Below, piece after piece: positions 7,723 through 16,378 of a stretch of DNA of 64,000 bases (position 1 is the first letter of the stretch; each line of letters begins with the position of its first letter). Location of the stretch: the NCBI RefSeq assembly GCF_020194175.1, contig NZ_JADYVX010000013.1, positions 62,001 to 126,000 of the forward strand. Direction: 5' to 3'. Below the pieces are notes generated by a model. The model did no database searches. It was not told the DNA's origin and was given only the letters and a program-made list of their open reading frames with translations. A program made the position numbers and the translations under genes. The stretch comes from Bradyrhizobium sp. BRP22 (lineage in GTDB: Bacteria; Pseudomonadota; Alphaproteobacteria; Rhizobiales; Xanthobacteraceae).

Positions 7723-9513
7723 TTAGCCGTAAACGCCCGCAGCTTGCATGCGCTCGGACTCAATGCGTGCCTTCAGATTGTTCAGATAATCCTCCGCATA
7801 GGACTGCGCCATCGATACCGGCAGGTTGATCCCGGCCGTCGCGGCTTCTTGAATTGCCTGCTTCACCAAGCCTTCTCGCATGGCTAGTTTGACTTCGGGG
7901 CCGGCAATGCAGCCAACCGCCTGCGCCGCAAGACTGAGACCGGCTTCTTCCAGCGCTTGCTTCAGGTTCCCACCGGTAATGGCCGTGTGGAGAAGATTTG
8001 CTGCTTGCGCCTCCGCCTCGAGTGCCATTGACGCCAGATCGGCCAGTTCGCCCAGGCCTGGAATGAAGCCAAGTACACCGACGGCCGTCGCAGCCCAGTC
8101 GAGCACCTTCGATCCAACCTTCAGCACGTCGTCAAGGACGTGCATGAAGGCGCCGCCGTTCTTTTTGGGTGACTTGATATCGGGCTGGTCCGCCATGCCC
8201 ATCATCATGTCCGCGACAGCGGACTGCTCAGCCGGCGTTTGAGCGGCATGCGTCTTCAAGTGGTGAGCGGTGCGGTTCGCAGCCGACATGTTGTTGAAGA
8301 ACTGGTTGAAGTCGCTATTGCTGATATTGCCGGAATCGACCGTATGACCGCCGCCGAAGTCGAAGAACTTGTGGTGGGTTTTGTAGCCCGTAATCGCGTT
8401 GTTCATCAGACCGAACAACACAGGATCCGAGAGCAGCTGGGAGGCCGCCTTTCGAACCTCGGGGGCGAGGCTCTTGTCATCGACCATGCTCGCCAGCTTG
8501 TCCCGCGTCAGGTCGCCCTTCCCGAAGAAAGCACCTTGGTTCTTGTTGATCGTGTTTAGCGTGTCCAGCTCGGTTTGCGTGAGATTCATCGAGGATGAAG
8601 CAACCTGCAGGAAGTCCTCTTTGTGGACCTTATCTATCGAGCCACCGTACAACTGTTTCCATTCGTCGGGATGATCGAGGAAGTATTGAGCGGCCGCCAG
8701 AACCTGCGGCGGGCATTTGCCGGTTTTGGCCTCGCCATCGACGATCCGCTGGAAATCCGCAAGGCTCAGGTTCTTGGGCAGATTGTCGGAATACCGGTAG
8801 AGCTCGCGCAATGCATCGGTCTGGGTCATAGCCGCTGGGTCGCCATTCCCGGAGCCGTCGGATGGAATGTAGTTTTGCTCGTAGCTCCGCGCCCGCTGCT
8901 CTTGGAACTCGGCAACCTGAGGGTGGTGATCGGAGAAAGCGGAGAGATCACCCGCTTTGATCTTCCCGCCGCAGCGGCCGTCGCCTTGCGAGCCTATCGC
9001 ATAGAACAGTTCCGGGTCCTGTTGCAGCGCCTCGATCGCCGCCTTTAGATCCGGCGGTGTGGAGGGATCGTTGGCCAAATCTCCAAGAGACTTCCAATCA
9101 AGCGGGCATTTGTCCTTGTGACGGTTCAGCACCGACACAATCTGCAGCTCGGTAGCAGTCAGGGTGCCGCTGTTCCATGTGATCCTTGAACTGGGTACGG
9201 GCGCCTCTGCAATCACAGGGGCGCTCGCAGCAGCGGATGACTCCGGGGCCTGCTGATATGCATCCAGCGCAGCCTTAATCTCCGGGGGTAGGATATTCTG
9301 CGCCTCCTGCGTGAGTTCCTCGGCCAGCTGCTTAGCTGAATCTGCCGGCGCCGGATCCTGTGGTGCGGGATGGTCGCCGCTCGTGTCTTTCAAGCAGAAG
9401 CTGGTCAGCACTGCCTCGAAGCTTGAAAGCTCGCCCGCCGATGAGAGCCCCGGAGCCAGTGCGGGCAAAGCAACAGTCGAGCTCGCGGTTAGTGGTAGGT
9501 TGTTCACTGACAT
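7723..9513 (-). CDS. nopX: Translocator protein NopX (NolX/HrpF family)
   Basis: This 596-residue protein is expected to be secreted and to form part of the translocation pore in the host membrane. It contains the HrpF/NolX signatures: NRHKDKCPLDWKSLGDLAND, ALRELYRYSDNLPKNLS and GKCPPQVLAAAQYFLDHPDE, plus two imperfect repeats around residues 125-200 and 275-330. A hydrophobic stretch near residues 470-515 (VLDWAATAVGVLGFIPGLG) could insert into membranes. The ATG at 9513 (MSVNNLPLT) has AGAGGA upstream; an earlier ATG at 9585 lacks support. A strong tts box lies about 175 bases ahead. nopX is not present in every Bradyrhizobium T3SS cluster. Confidence 0.92.
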   Translation of the reverse strand: MSVNNLPLTASSTVALPALAPGLSSAGELSSFEAVLTSFCLKDTSGDHPAPQDPAPADSAKQLAEELTQEAQNILPPEIKAALDAYQQAPESSAAASAPVIAEAPVPSSRITWNSGTLTATELQIVSVLNRHKDKCPLDWKSLGDLANDPSTPPDLKAAIEALQQDPELFYAIGSQGDGRCGGKIKAGDLSAFSDHHPQVAEFQEQRARSYEQNYIPSDGSGNGDPAAMTQTDALRELYRYSDNLPKNLSLADFQRIVDGEAKTGKCPPQVLAAAQYFLDHPDEWKQLYGGSIDKVHKEDFLQVASSSMNLTQTELDTLNTINKNQGAFFGKGDLTRDKLASMVDDKSLAPEVRKAASQLLSDPVLFGLMNNAITGYKTHHKFFDFGGGHTVDSGNISNSDFNQFFNNMSAANRTAHHLKTHAAQTPAEQSAVADMMMGMADQPDIKSPKKNGGAFMHVLDDVLKVGSKVLDWAATAVGVLGFIPGLGELADLASMALEAEAQAANLLHTAITGGNLKQALEEAGLSLAAQAVGCIAGPEVKLAMREGLVKQAIQEAATAGINLPVSMAQSYAEDYLNNLKARIESERMQAAGVYG

Positions 9514-9687
9514 TATACATCCTCTGATGTGAGATTGCAGCACAAGCCGGTCATGTGGCGCAGCCCGAGATCGCGACGCGAGCAAGAAGTGTCGATAGGC
9601 ACAGTCCAGTAGCTCCTACCATTTGCTTCCGGTTGCTCAGTGCGCCCAGCGTTCAGTTCCGCGACAATCTATAGGCACATCGCCGTC

Positions 9688-9738
9688 TAGATATTCACGT
9701 CGTTATGGTAGGGGAGATTAGCTTTCGAGAAGCTGACG
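9688..9738 (-). promoter_or_regulatory. nopX: tts box of nopX
   Basis: The minus strand reads GTCAGCTTCTCGAAAGCTAA followed by a CCTACCAT block and ATATCTAGACGG. The final ATATCTAG also ends the boxes at 10866 and 37498, so the conserved promoter is about 50 bases long. Confidence 0.92.
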
Positions 9739-9739
9739 G

Positions 9740-10118
9740 CGGTCAGAAGATTTCACAATGAGATATGAAAGCGGCGTTGCCGCTGTGCGTATGCCGGTAT
9801 TGAGTTCGCTTTTGTTGTCGTCGATCGCGTCGTGGCGCGGCATATCGGTAGAACCGATGAGCTCGACTTGCCGAACTGCGGATGGTTGCGTTCGCTGATT
9901 CGCCCAACAACGACGCAACCTTTCCGCGGCGGCTGATGGCGAACTCCGTGGCGCGTAGGCGCGCCCGCGTCGCAAGAGTGTTTGTGTCAGCTAGATCAGC
10001 GCGATGAAGCACGCCGTTATCGTTTATCGGTATCCTCCAAAACGACGATGGCCAAAGGTGTTCAGCGTACCGAGGTTGCTCTGGAATACATCCAAGCTTA
10101 TGCGCTCAGCATCCGTGA
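9740..10118. other. Intergenic stretch without recognised gene
   Basis: Short overlapping frames are present on the minus strand, but none has a ribosome site or a recognisable product. I see nothing further here. Confidence 0.5.
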
Positions 10119-10736
10119 TTAGCCGCTTGGCAAATGTTCCCTCGATCCTGCAAGAAGGCCAGGATCCAAAGATGGTGTGAGACGGATGAACCCCCCTTCG
10201 CGCCATTCGGCTGTGTGGGGCACACCCAGGATGGCGAAAGCTGTTGTCGGGGTGGTCTCGCTCGGCATGACTCCGCGGCTTCTTAGCATCTCGATTTGAG
10301 AGGGGGTGGCTGTTTGGCCAATGAAGACCCAGTAGTCCTTGGCGCAATGCCCGTTCGGCATGACGAAATCGCCGAGTTCTGGCGGCGCATTCTGCGCGGG
10401 CTGCGACGGCCCGCCTTGGGATGGTCCAGCGTGAGATAGCCCGTCTCGCATGAGCCCGGGTTCAAGATCTTGCCAAATCGGATCCTCGCCGAAATCGGCG
10501 CGATCCGCGCGGAAGTAGCCAATTGGCTGTTGCGAATTGGACTGATCGCCGCCGCCCAATGATGGCTCAGCGTGCGAAGGTCCGGCTTCGAGCTCCTGCC
10601 AAATCTGGTCCTGGTTGAATTCGGGCGCTTCATGCAACGCCATCAGTTCGTGCTCAAACGCCGTTGGATCCGCGGGCGGTGAGGGTGTATTGGGCTCTGG
10701 GCTCCTGTCCGCTCGACTTATCGCGTTAACGTCCAT
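10119..10736 (-). CDS. Small type III effector candidate with shared C-terminal module
   Basis: A 205-residue protein starting MDVNAISRADRS. The N-terminal part is polar with an AFEHELMAL motif similar to other effectors here. Two related units follow: QDQIWQELEAGPSHAEPS (about residues 41-60) and EDPIWQDLEPG (about 83-95). The last about 75 residues (ELGDFVMPNG to FIRLTPS) resemble, more weakly, a module found in three larger effectors of this window, especially in LRSRGVMPS and GVPHTAEWREGGFIRL. No enzyme motif is visible. A strong tts box about 130 bases upstream makes it a TtsI-controlled, probably secreted protein. I do not know its family. Confidence 0.75.
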   Translation of the reverse strand: MDVNAISRADRSPEPNTPSPPADPTAFEHELMALHEAPEFNQDQIWQELEAGPSHAEPSLGGGDQSNSQQPIGYFRADRADFGEDPIWQDLEPGLMRDGLSHAGPSQGGPSQPAQNAPPELGDFVMPNGHCAKDYWVFIGQTATPSQIEMLRSRGVMPSETTPTTAFAILGVPHTAEWREGGFIRLTPSLDPGLLAGSREHLPSG

Positions 10737-10865
10737 CCTGTTCCTCTTCTCAAATCACGGAGCGGCTCGAGCCCTTGTTCGAGGGGTCATTTGCATCAAG
10801 AACTTGGGAGAGCTGTGGCCGCGGACCTGGACGTCACATTTACGGCTCTCGGCGGCATCACCCGC

Positions 10866-10915
10866 CTAGATATCCGGGCTCTCATGCTAGGAGCATTAGC
10901 TTTCGAAAAGCTGAC
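10866..10915 (-). promoter_or_regulatory. tts box of the small effector gene
   Basis: The minus strand reads GTCAGCTTTTCGAAAGCT, then AATGCTCCTAGCATGAGAGC and GGATATCTAGGCGGG. This is the closest match to the consensus in the window and served as my reference. Confidence 0.95.
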
Positions 10916-10967
10916 AAGGCCGACAGAGAGCGTACTGAGAGCCCTTCGTACCACCGTTGCTATCAAG

Positions 10968-11669
10968 TCATTTCTCGGCTGGACCTGGCGCGTGGGCCGT
11001 GCTGCCTTGATGTGGAGCCTGGGACGAACCAGTGCCCTCCGGTTGTCCACCACGAATGATCATACTTGAGGATCCCCGAAACAACATCAAAACCGACTCG
11101 TGCGGCGGCTTTTCGATGCTCGGAGGGTTTCGCCGCGCCTGTGCCTCCGCAACTAAGCCTTTGAGCGTTTGGTCCACAAGCGCGATGAAACGAGGTGGAC
11201 CAGAAGCGAAGACGAGGCCATCTCCCGGCGCCGCTCTCACGACATAGCGCTCATCTGAGATGTTAAGTGCATCGAGTGCCGCCTTGAATGCATCGAAGGT
11301 GATCGGATTCAAGACCAGCAGACGGCTTTGCGCCTCGTGCGCGTCGGATATGTAAAGCACCAGCCCGTCATAGTACCATTGAAGATTATAGAGATTGGTC
11401 AAACGGTCGAGGAACTCTCGCGGTGCAAGATCCGGCATTCGCCCGCGAATCCGTCCCTTCACCTCCGCGCTGACATTGACTCGGATATTTAGGTTGTTGC
11501 CGAATTCCTGCAGTGCGGCCGCGAGGTCCTGATCCAGAACCGTATAACTATAGGGCGTTGATGGCAGCGCCAGGGGAGCGCCGAGCGCCCTAACGACACC
11601 CAGCGAAATGAAAACTCCAACATATAGAATGTTCTTCAAGATGTGCGGCCTCGTCGGTCGGATGAGCAT
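10968..11669 (-). CDS. nolW: Secretin N-terminal half RhcC1 (NolW)
   Basis: In rhizobia the outer-membrane secretin is split in two; this 233-residue protein is the periplasmic N-terminal half. After a membrane signal (ILYVGVFISLGVVRALGAPL) come the N0/N1-type secretin domains, seen in YSYTVLDQDLAAALQEFG, LDRLTNLYNLQWYYDG and RYVVRAAPGDGLVFASGP. The C-terminus is Pro/Ser-rich and lacks the gate domain, which is supplied by rhcC2 at 22-23.6 kb. It is transcribed away from nolB. Start choice is uncertain: ATG 11669 gives a length close to NGR234 NolW, while ATG 11741 would add 24 residues. Confidence 0.88.
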   Translation of the reverse strand: MLIRPTRPHILKNILYVGVFISLGVVRALGAPLALPSTPYSYTVLDQDLAAALQEFGNNLNIRVNVSAEVKGRIRGRMPDLAPREFLDRLTNLYNLQWYYDGLVLYISDAHEAQSRLLVLNPITFDAFKAALDALNISDERYVVRAAPGDGLVFASGPPRFIALVDQTLKGLVAEAQARRNPPSIEKPPHESVLMLFRGSSSMIIRGGQPEGTGSSQAPHQGSTAHAPGPAEK

Positions 11670-11785
11670 TGTTGGTATTGTTGCGCTTGAGAGCAACCAC
11701 TGAAATTCGTCGCAAAATTGGAAGTCCAGAATTCGGCGCAAATTGGCGAGCGAGCGTGGTGTTTAGACGACGGCATTCGTGAGGC

Positions 11786-11820
11786 CCGTCAGCTTTTCGT
11801 CAGCTCGCTTGTGTAGGGTG
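11786..11820 (+). promoter_or_regulatory. tts box of the nolB-rhcU operon
   Basis: The plus strand reads GTCAGCTTTTCGTCAGCT followed by CGCTTGTGTAGG. The core has TCGTCAGCT in place of TCGAAAGCT. It lies about 80 bases before nolB and points into the operon. Confidence 0.75.
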
Positions 11821-11867
11821 CCGGACCGTTCACGGTAACGAACGGCTAATCTGATCACCTGGGCGCA

Positions 11868-12377
11868 ATGATTTCTTCCATGATGGCTGGCGTTACGCCG
11901 ATCTCTGCCAACCCCGTCGAATGTCTCCCCAAGGCTGGTTCATCGACGCAGGCCCAGTTTCACGAGAGTCTCGCGCGGGCTGCTTCGAATGAAGGCGCCG
12001 CCTCTTCGGTGGCCGATGGTGCGGTGGCGGAAGTTCAGCGTGCAGTCACGCCGGCAAGCCCGCTGGGCGATCGCATCCTTCAAAATATTTCTTCAATGCA
12101 CCAAGGAAAGCCATTTCGTCCGAGTGCACTTCCTTCGGTGGTCGGCGGCGAGCCGGTTCCTCCGAAAGGCCTCCAGCTTGGGCCGGCCGCGCAGCCCATC
12201 TTGCCCTCGCGCGAAGTCGAGGTGCAACCGGTCGGCAAGCCGGAAGGTGTGGATCATTTCGAAGCCAGTTTGGCGAATCTGCGCGATGTGTACAACGGCG
12301 TCACTCAGGTTTCGCTGATCTCAAAAAGTGTCAGCGCTGTCAGCTCATCCCTGAACAAGCTGCTATCGGCGGGCTGA
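11868..12377 (+). CDS. nolB: Secreted T3SS protein NopB (NolB)
   Basis: A 169-residue secreted component associated with the T3 pilus in rhizobia. It is rich in Ala, Pro and Ser, starts MISSMMAGVTPISANP, has AQFHESLARAAS near residue 30 and a helical end (GVTQVSLISKSVSAVSSSLN). It heads the canonical nolB-rhcJ-nolU-nolV-rhcN operon behind a tts box, and ends 10 bases before rhcJ. ATG codons at residues 5 and 6 are alternatives. Confidence 0.85.
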   Translation: MISSMMAGVTPISANPVECLPKAGSSTQAQFHESLARAASNEGAASSVADGAVAEVQRAVTPASPLGDRILQNISSMHQGKPFRPSALPSVVGGEPVPPKGLQLGPAAQPILPSREVEVQPVGKPEGVDHFEASLANLRDVYNGVTQVSLISKSVSAVSSSLNKLLSAG

Positions 12378-12387
12378 GCGATCGTTG

Positions 12388-13251
12388 ATGACTGTTGTGG
12401 CGCAACGAAAGATCGGTCGCGGCGCGCCGGCGGCGAGGCGGTTTCATGTTTTTGTCCTATTGCCGCTTCTGCTCTCTCTAGCTGGTTGCAAGGCCGATCT
12501 CTATACCAAGGTTCAGGAGCGTGAAGCCAACGAGATGCTTGCGCTTCTCCTCGGCAGGGGTGTCGATGCCGCCCGTGTTGTCGCTAAGGATGGGACCAGC
12601 ACGATCCAAGTCGAAGAAAGGCAGCTGGCCTTTTCGATCGACCTGCTGAATGAGCAGGGCTTGCCGCGCCAGGCGTTCAAGAACCTTGGCGAGGTATTCA
12701 AGGGGTCTGGCTTGGTTGCCTCTCCGGTCGAGGAGCGTGCCCGCTACGTTTATGCCTTAAGTGAAGAATTGTCGCGCACGATCAATGATATCGATGGCGT
12801 TCTCTCTGCACGTGTTCATGTTGTGTTGCCAAAGAATGACCTTTTGCGACAGGATGCGACCCCGTCGTCGGCGTCGGTTTTCATCCGACATGGCTCTAAT
12901 GCGAAGCTCTCAGCCTTGCTACCGCAGATCAAGATGCTCGTCGCCAACAGCATCGAGGGGCTATCATACGACAAGGTGGCGGTCGTGTTCGTGCCCGTCG
13001 AGCGGGGTCAGCATGAGATGTCGTCTCCGCCAGCGGCTGCTTCGGCCCAGCCAACAAAGTTTACCTCAACCCTCTTTTTGGCGGTCGGGATTGGAGCTGC
13101 GGGCGCTGCGTTCTGCATTTTATGCTACGTGCTGTTGAGCACACGTGCGCGCCAGCTCGGTCAATTCTGGCGCAAAGTGGCGCTCGCCAGAGGTGCGAGT
13201 ATGCCCGGGGTTCAAGCCGCCAGAAAAAAGATGGCCTCGGATGCGAGATAG
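12388..13251 (+). CDS. rhcJ: T3SS inner-ring lipoprotein RhcJ (SctJ)
   Basis: This 287-residue lipoprotein forms the inner ring of the inner-membrane platform. A signal peptide ends in the lipobox LAGC (about residue 33), followed by the SctJ signature DLYTKVQEREANEMLALLL, IQVEERQLAFSIDLLNEQG and VSVARVHVVLP-type segment (LSARVHVVLPKNDLLR). A C-terminal membrane segment (about residues 225-250) anchors it. Length is slightly above the average for the family. The ATG at 12388 is preferred over an adjacent TTG at 12385. Confidence 0.95.
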   Translation: MTVVAQRKIGRGAPAARRFHVFVLLPLLLSLAGCKADLYTKVQEREANEMLALLLGRGVDAARVVAKDGTSTIQVEERQLAFSIDLLNEQGLPRQAFKNLGEVFKGSGLVASPVEERARYVYALSEELSRTINDIDGVLSARVHVVLPKNDLLRQDATPSSASVFIRHGSNAKLSALLPQIKMLVANSIEGLSYDKVAVVFVPVERGQHEMSSPPAAASAQPTKFTSTLFLAVGIGAAGAAFCILCYVLLSTRARQLGQFWRKVALARGASMPGVQAARKKMASDAR

Positions 13252-13894
13252 AGGGAATGCGGTCTCGGTATCGATGACATCCACCAAATCGAAACAATCA
13301 TGCAACCAGCGATCCGATCGCCTGCGCGAGCTTGCTGCTTTGATCGATCCGAGTCGTTTTGCCGCGCACCTTGATGCGCTGCTGTCACCTACCACACTGC
13401 TGCAGTTGCAGAAGACCCCCCGGTTGCAGGAAAGGCTGGTCGAATTGCTGGTAGGAGCTGAACTGGCGTCGAGCGGAGATAGCTGGGGCAGGGACGTTCT
13501 GCTCGGACATGATCCGCGTCGGGCGGCCCTGCTCGCTGGTAGTATCTGGCATGCCCGTTCAGTGCTGAAGCTGGTGTCAAAGCATGATCTCGCAATTCTG
13601 ATCGGAAATATCGGCACGGAAGCACATGCTATCGGTATCCGACACTCATCCAGTGCGGTCGCAACCACGTCGATTGTCGATCCGGAACGACTCTCGCGAG
13701 AGATTGAACATGACGGATATGCTTGTCTTGGCGCTTGGCTCAAGGAAGCGTCAGAGCTGGACCGTATGCGCGTGCTTCTCCGTTTACCTGTAGGGACGGC
13801 CGCGGAGGCGCCAGCTCCCGAGCACCACAACGCCGCAGGCCACTTGTTGTCTTTGGTTATGGCCCATTTGGCCACGGAGACACCGACGGGATGA
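13241..13894 (+). CDS. nolU: T3SS sorting-platform protein NolU (SctK-like)
   Basis: A protein of about 217 residues matching NolU in position and size; it probably acts like SctK at the cytoplasmic sorting platform. It is cytoplasmic and helical, with LRELAALIDPSRFAAHLDAL and RAALLAGSIWHARSVLKLVS, the latter similar to the OrgA/SctK pattern. The ATG at 13241 overlaps the rhcJ end by 11 bases; an ATG at 13274 is an alternative. It ends by overlapping the nolV start (ATGA). Confidence 0.85.
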   Translation: MRDRGNAVSVSMTSTKSKQSCNQRSDRLRELAALIDPSRFAAHLDALLSPTTLLQLQKTPRLQERLVELLVGAELASSGDSWGRDVLLGHDPRRAALLAGSIWHARSVLKLVSKHDLAILIGNIGTEAHAIGIRHSSSAVATTSIVDPERLSREIEHDGYACLGAWLKEASELDRMRVLLRLPVGTAAEAPAPEHHNAAGHLLSLVMAHLATETPTG

Positions 13895-14514
13895 CTGCCA
13901 ATGATCCAGCATTACCAGAACGTCCGCAGATACGTCCGTTCGGTCCACTCATACCAGCCGCGGAACTTGGGATCTGGTACGATGCGCTACAGACGCGCGC
14001 CTTGGCAGAGCGGTACGTACAGCAGGTTCGCAGCTGGGCAACGAAAGCCTATGAGCGCGAGCGGGCGCGCGGCTACTCCGAGGGCCTAAAGACAGGCTCA
14101 GGCGAAATGGCCCGGCTGGTTGCCCGGGCTGCTTGTGAGGTGGCGCGGCGAAAAGCCGTTCTGGAGCAGGAGTTGCCACAGCTCCTCATTGAGATCCTGA
14201 ATGACTTGCTAGGCTCGTTCGATCCGGGCGAGATCTTGGTGAGGACCATGCGTCACGCCATCGAGAAAAGATATGGGAGCGCGGAAGTATGTCTTCATGT
14301 GTCTCCCGTGAAAGCCGACGCACTGATGCAAGAGTTCGCAGCCTTCGACGGAGGGGATGGTCGTCCGAAAGTTAGAATAGATTCCGACCCGGCTCTGACG
14401 CCGGAACAGTGCGTTTTGTGGACTGAGTTTGGCAACGTCGATCTAGGACTTGCCGCGCAGCTTCGCGCACTGCGTCTCGGTCTTGACCCGTCTTCTGAGG
14501 AAGGCGAACTGTGA
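13891..14514 (+). CDS. nolV: T3SS ATPase stator NolV (SctL)
   Basis: A 207-residue FliH/SctL-type protein that binds the ATPase RhcN and regulates it at the sorting platform. It has the expected helical rod with SWATKAYERERARGYSEG and a C-terminal domain (LIEILNDLLGSFDPGEILVR, VCLHVSP). The ATG overlaps the nolU stop in ATGA, and its own end overlaps the rhcN start, so the three are coupled. Confidence 0.9.
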   Translation: MTANDPALPERPQIRPFGPLIPAAELGIWYDALQTRALAERYVQQVRSWATKAYERERARGYSEGLKTGSGEMARLVARAACEVARRKAVLEQELPQLLIEILNDLLGSFDPGEILVRTMRHAIEKRYGSAEVCLHVSPVKADALMQEFAAFDGGDGRPKVRIDSDPALTPEQCVLWTEFGNVDLGLAAQLRALRLGLDPSSEEGEL

Positions 14515-15866
14515 CCACGCCACCAGGGACCTATGACGATGCGGCTGGAGAAGGGTCTTTGCACGCCGCGTTATCATCTCTGAGATCGACAGCGAAGCGT
14601 ATCGATACTCGTGCCGTGCGCGGACGGATCACACGGGCGATCGGCACGTTGCTTCATGCCGTGTTGCCAGGAGCACGTGTTGGAGAACTTTGCGTGTTGC
14701 AGGATCACGGTACCGGATGGTCACTTCAGGCCGAGGTCATCGGTCTGCTGCCGGACGGGGTCTTGCTCACACCAATCGGCGATATGGTAGGCTTGTCTAC
14801 CCGTGCGGAAGTGGTTCCCACCGGGCGAATGCAGGAAGTGTCCGTCGGCCCGGATTTGCTTGGCCGCGTGATCGATAGCTTCGGCCGTCCGCTCGACGGC
14901 AAAGGTCCAATAAAGGCGACCCACACTCGCCCGCTCCGTGGCAGGGCGCCCAACCCAATGAAGCGGCGTGGTATCGAGCGGGCTTTTCCGCTGGGCGTTC
15001 GCGTGCTGGATGGACTTCTGACGTGCGGCGAAGGCCAGCGGATTGGAATCTATGGAGACGCCGGTTGCGGCAAGTCGACGCTGATGTCACAGATCGTAAA
15101 AGGCGCGGCCGCCGACGTCACGGTGGTCGCGCTAATAGGCGAGCGTGGACGTGAGGTGCGTGAATTCATCGAGCGTCATATTGGAGATAGCCTCGGTCGC
15201 ACCATCGTTGTCGTCGAGACCTCCGACCGCTCGGCAATGGAGCGGGCGCAATGTGCTCATATGGCGACTGCACTCGCCGAGTACTTTCGTGATCAAGGAC
15301 TACGCGTCGTTCTGATGATGGATTCATTGACGCGATTTTGCCGCGCGATGCGCGAAATCGGCCTTGCCGCAGGAGAACCTCCCACTCGGCGCGGCTTTCC
15401 GCCTTCCGTCTTCGCGTTGCTGCCTGGTCTATTGGAGCGTGCCGGTATGGGCGAGCACGGCTCGATTACGGCCTTCTATACCGTGCTTGTCGAAGGTGAC
15501 GGCGCTGGGGACCCCATAGCCGAAGAGTCGCGCGGTATTCTTGATGGTCACATCATTCTCTCACGCGCGCTCGCCACGCGAGAGCATTTTCCCGCCATCG
15601 ACGTGCTGTCGAGCCGAAGTCGCGTCATGGATGCGGTCGTCTCTGTGCCACATCGCAAGGCAGCATCCTTCTTCCGTGATCTGCTCTCGCGCTACAACGA
15701 GGCTGAGTTCTTGATAAAGGTCGGTGAATACAAGGAGGGTAGCGATCTGCTGACTGACCGGGCAATCGCTTCAATCGAGGAGTTGCGGAACTTCTTGCGC
15801 CAGGGGCAGGACGAGCCGTCCAGTTTTGAGGAGACCGTCACATGGATGTCGCGGCTGACCGCCTGA
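14511..15866 (+). CDS. rhcN: T3SS ATPase RhcN (SctN)
   Basis: This 451-residue ATPase unfolds substrates and strips chaperones at the base of the injectisome. It shows Walker A GDAGCGKST (about residues 182-190), Walker B VVLMMDSLTRF, the GERGREVREF motif and GLPPSVF-like RRGFPPSVFALLP. Length is typical. The start is a GTG overlapping the nolV TGA. It ends 25 bases into y4yJ. Confidence 0.97.
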   Translation: MTTPPGTYDDAAGEGSLHAALSSLRSTAKRIDTRAVRGRITRAIGTLLHAVLPGARVGELCVLQDHGTGWSLQAEVIGLLPDGVLLTPIGDMVGLSTRAEVVPTGRMQEVSVGPDLLGRVIDSFGRPLDGKGPIKATHTRPLRGRAPNPMKRRGIERAFPLGVRVLDGLLTCGEGQRIGIYGDAGCGKSTLMSQIVKGAAADVTVVALIGERGREVREFIERHIGDSLGRTIVVVETSDRSAMERAQCAHMATALAEYFRDQGLRVVLMMDSLTRFCRAMREIGLAAGEPPTRRGFPPSVFALLPGLLERAGMGEHGSITAFYTVLVEGDGAGDPIAEESRGILDGHIILSRALATREHFPAIDVLSSRSRVMDAVVSVPHRKAASFFRDLLSRYNEAEFLIKVGEYKEGSDLLTDRAIASIEELRNFLRQGQDEPSSFEETVTWMSRLTA

Positions 15867-16378
15867 ATCCCGTCCAAGCGTCGAAATTGCGGCTCGTGAA
15901 AGACATGAGGGAGCGAAGCGCACTTCGTGAGTTGTCCGATATGGAAGCCAAGCGGCGCATCGCGGCCGAAGCGGTGGAGCGAGCTTCCAAGGATCTTGCA
16001 AGCGCGGAGAAGCACCGCGCAAGCCTCGAAGCTGAGCTTTATCTGGAGCTGGCATCGTTCGATACGATGTCCGTCACGGAACTCGATCGTCGCTACCATC
16101 TCATCATTGGACGGCTCACAGCCAAGATCGCATTGGCGCGCCAGGCGCTTGAGCGGGCGCGCATCGGTTTAGAGCAGGCCCAGACGGCGGCTGTTGAGGC
16201 GCGGGCCCACTGGGCCAAGCGTTCGGCGGCGAGCCACAAATGGCAACAGATTGAGTGCGATGTTCAGCGCATGACCAACGCTCGTTCGGAGTTCGCAGCC
16301 GAAATCGAAACAGACGATGAGGTTTTGCTCCGGTATCAGCATGGGTCGTCTAGCCAAGGCATAGGCGATTCAATGTGA
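15842..16378 (+). CDS. y4yJ: T3SS stalk protein Y4yJ (SctO)
   Basis: A 178-residue, almost wholly alpha-helical coiled-coil protein (EAKRRIAAEAVERASKDLAS, AKIALARQALERARIGLEQA) of the SctO/FliJ type, which links the ATPase to the export gate. It lies between rhcN and rhcQ as in NGR234. Its start overlaps the rhcN end by 25 bases, and its TGA overlaps the rhcQ start. Confidence 0.88.
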   Translation: MDVAADRLNPVQASKLRLVKDMRERSALRELSDMEAKRRIAAEAVERASKDLASAEKHRASLEAELYLELASFDTMSVTELDRRYHLIIGRLTAKIALARQALERARIGLEQAQTAAVEARAHWAKRSAASHKWQQIECDVQRMTNARSEFAAEIETDDEVLLRYQHGSSSQGIGDSM

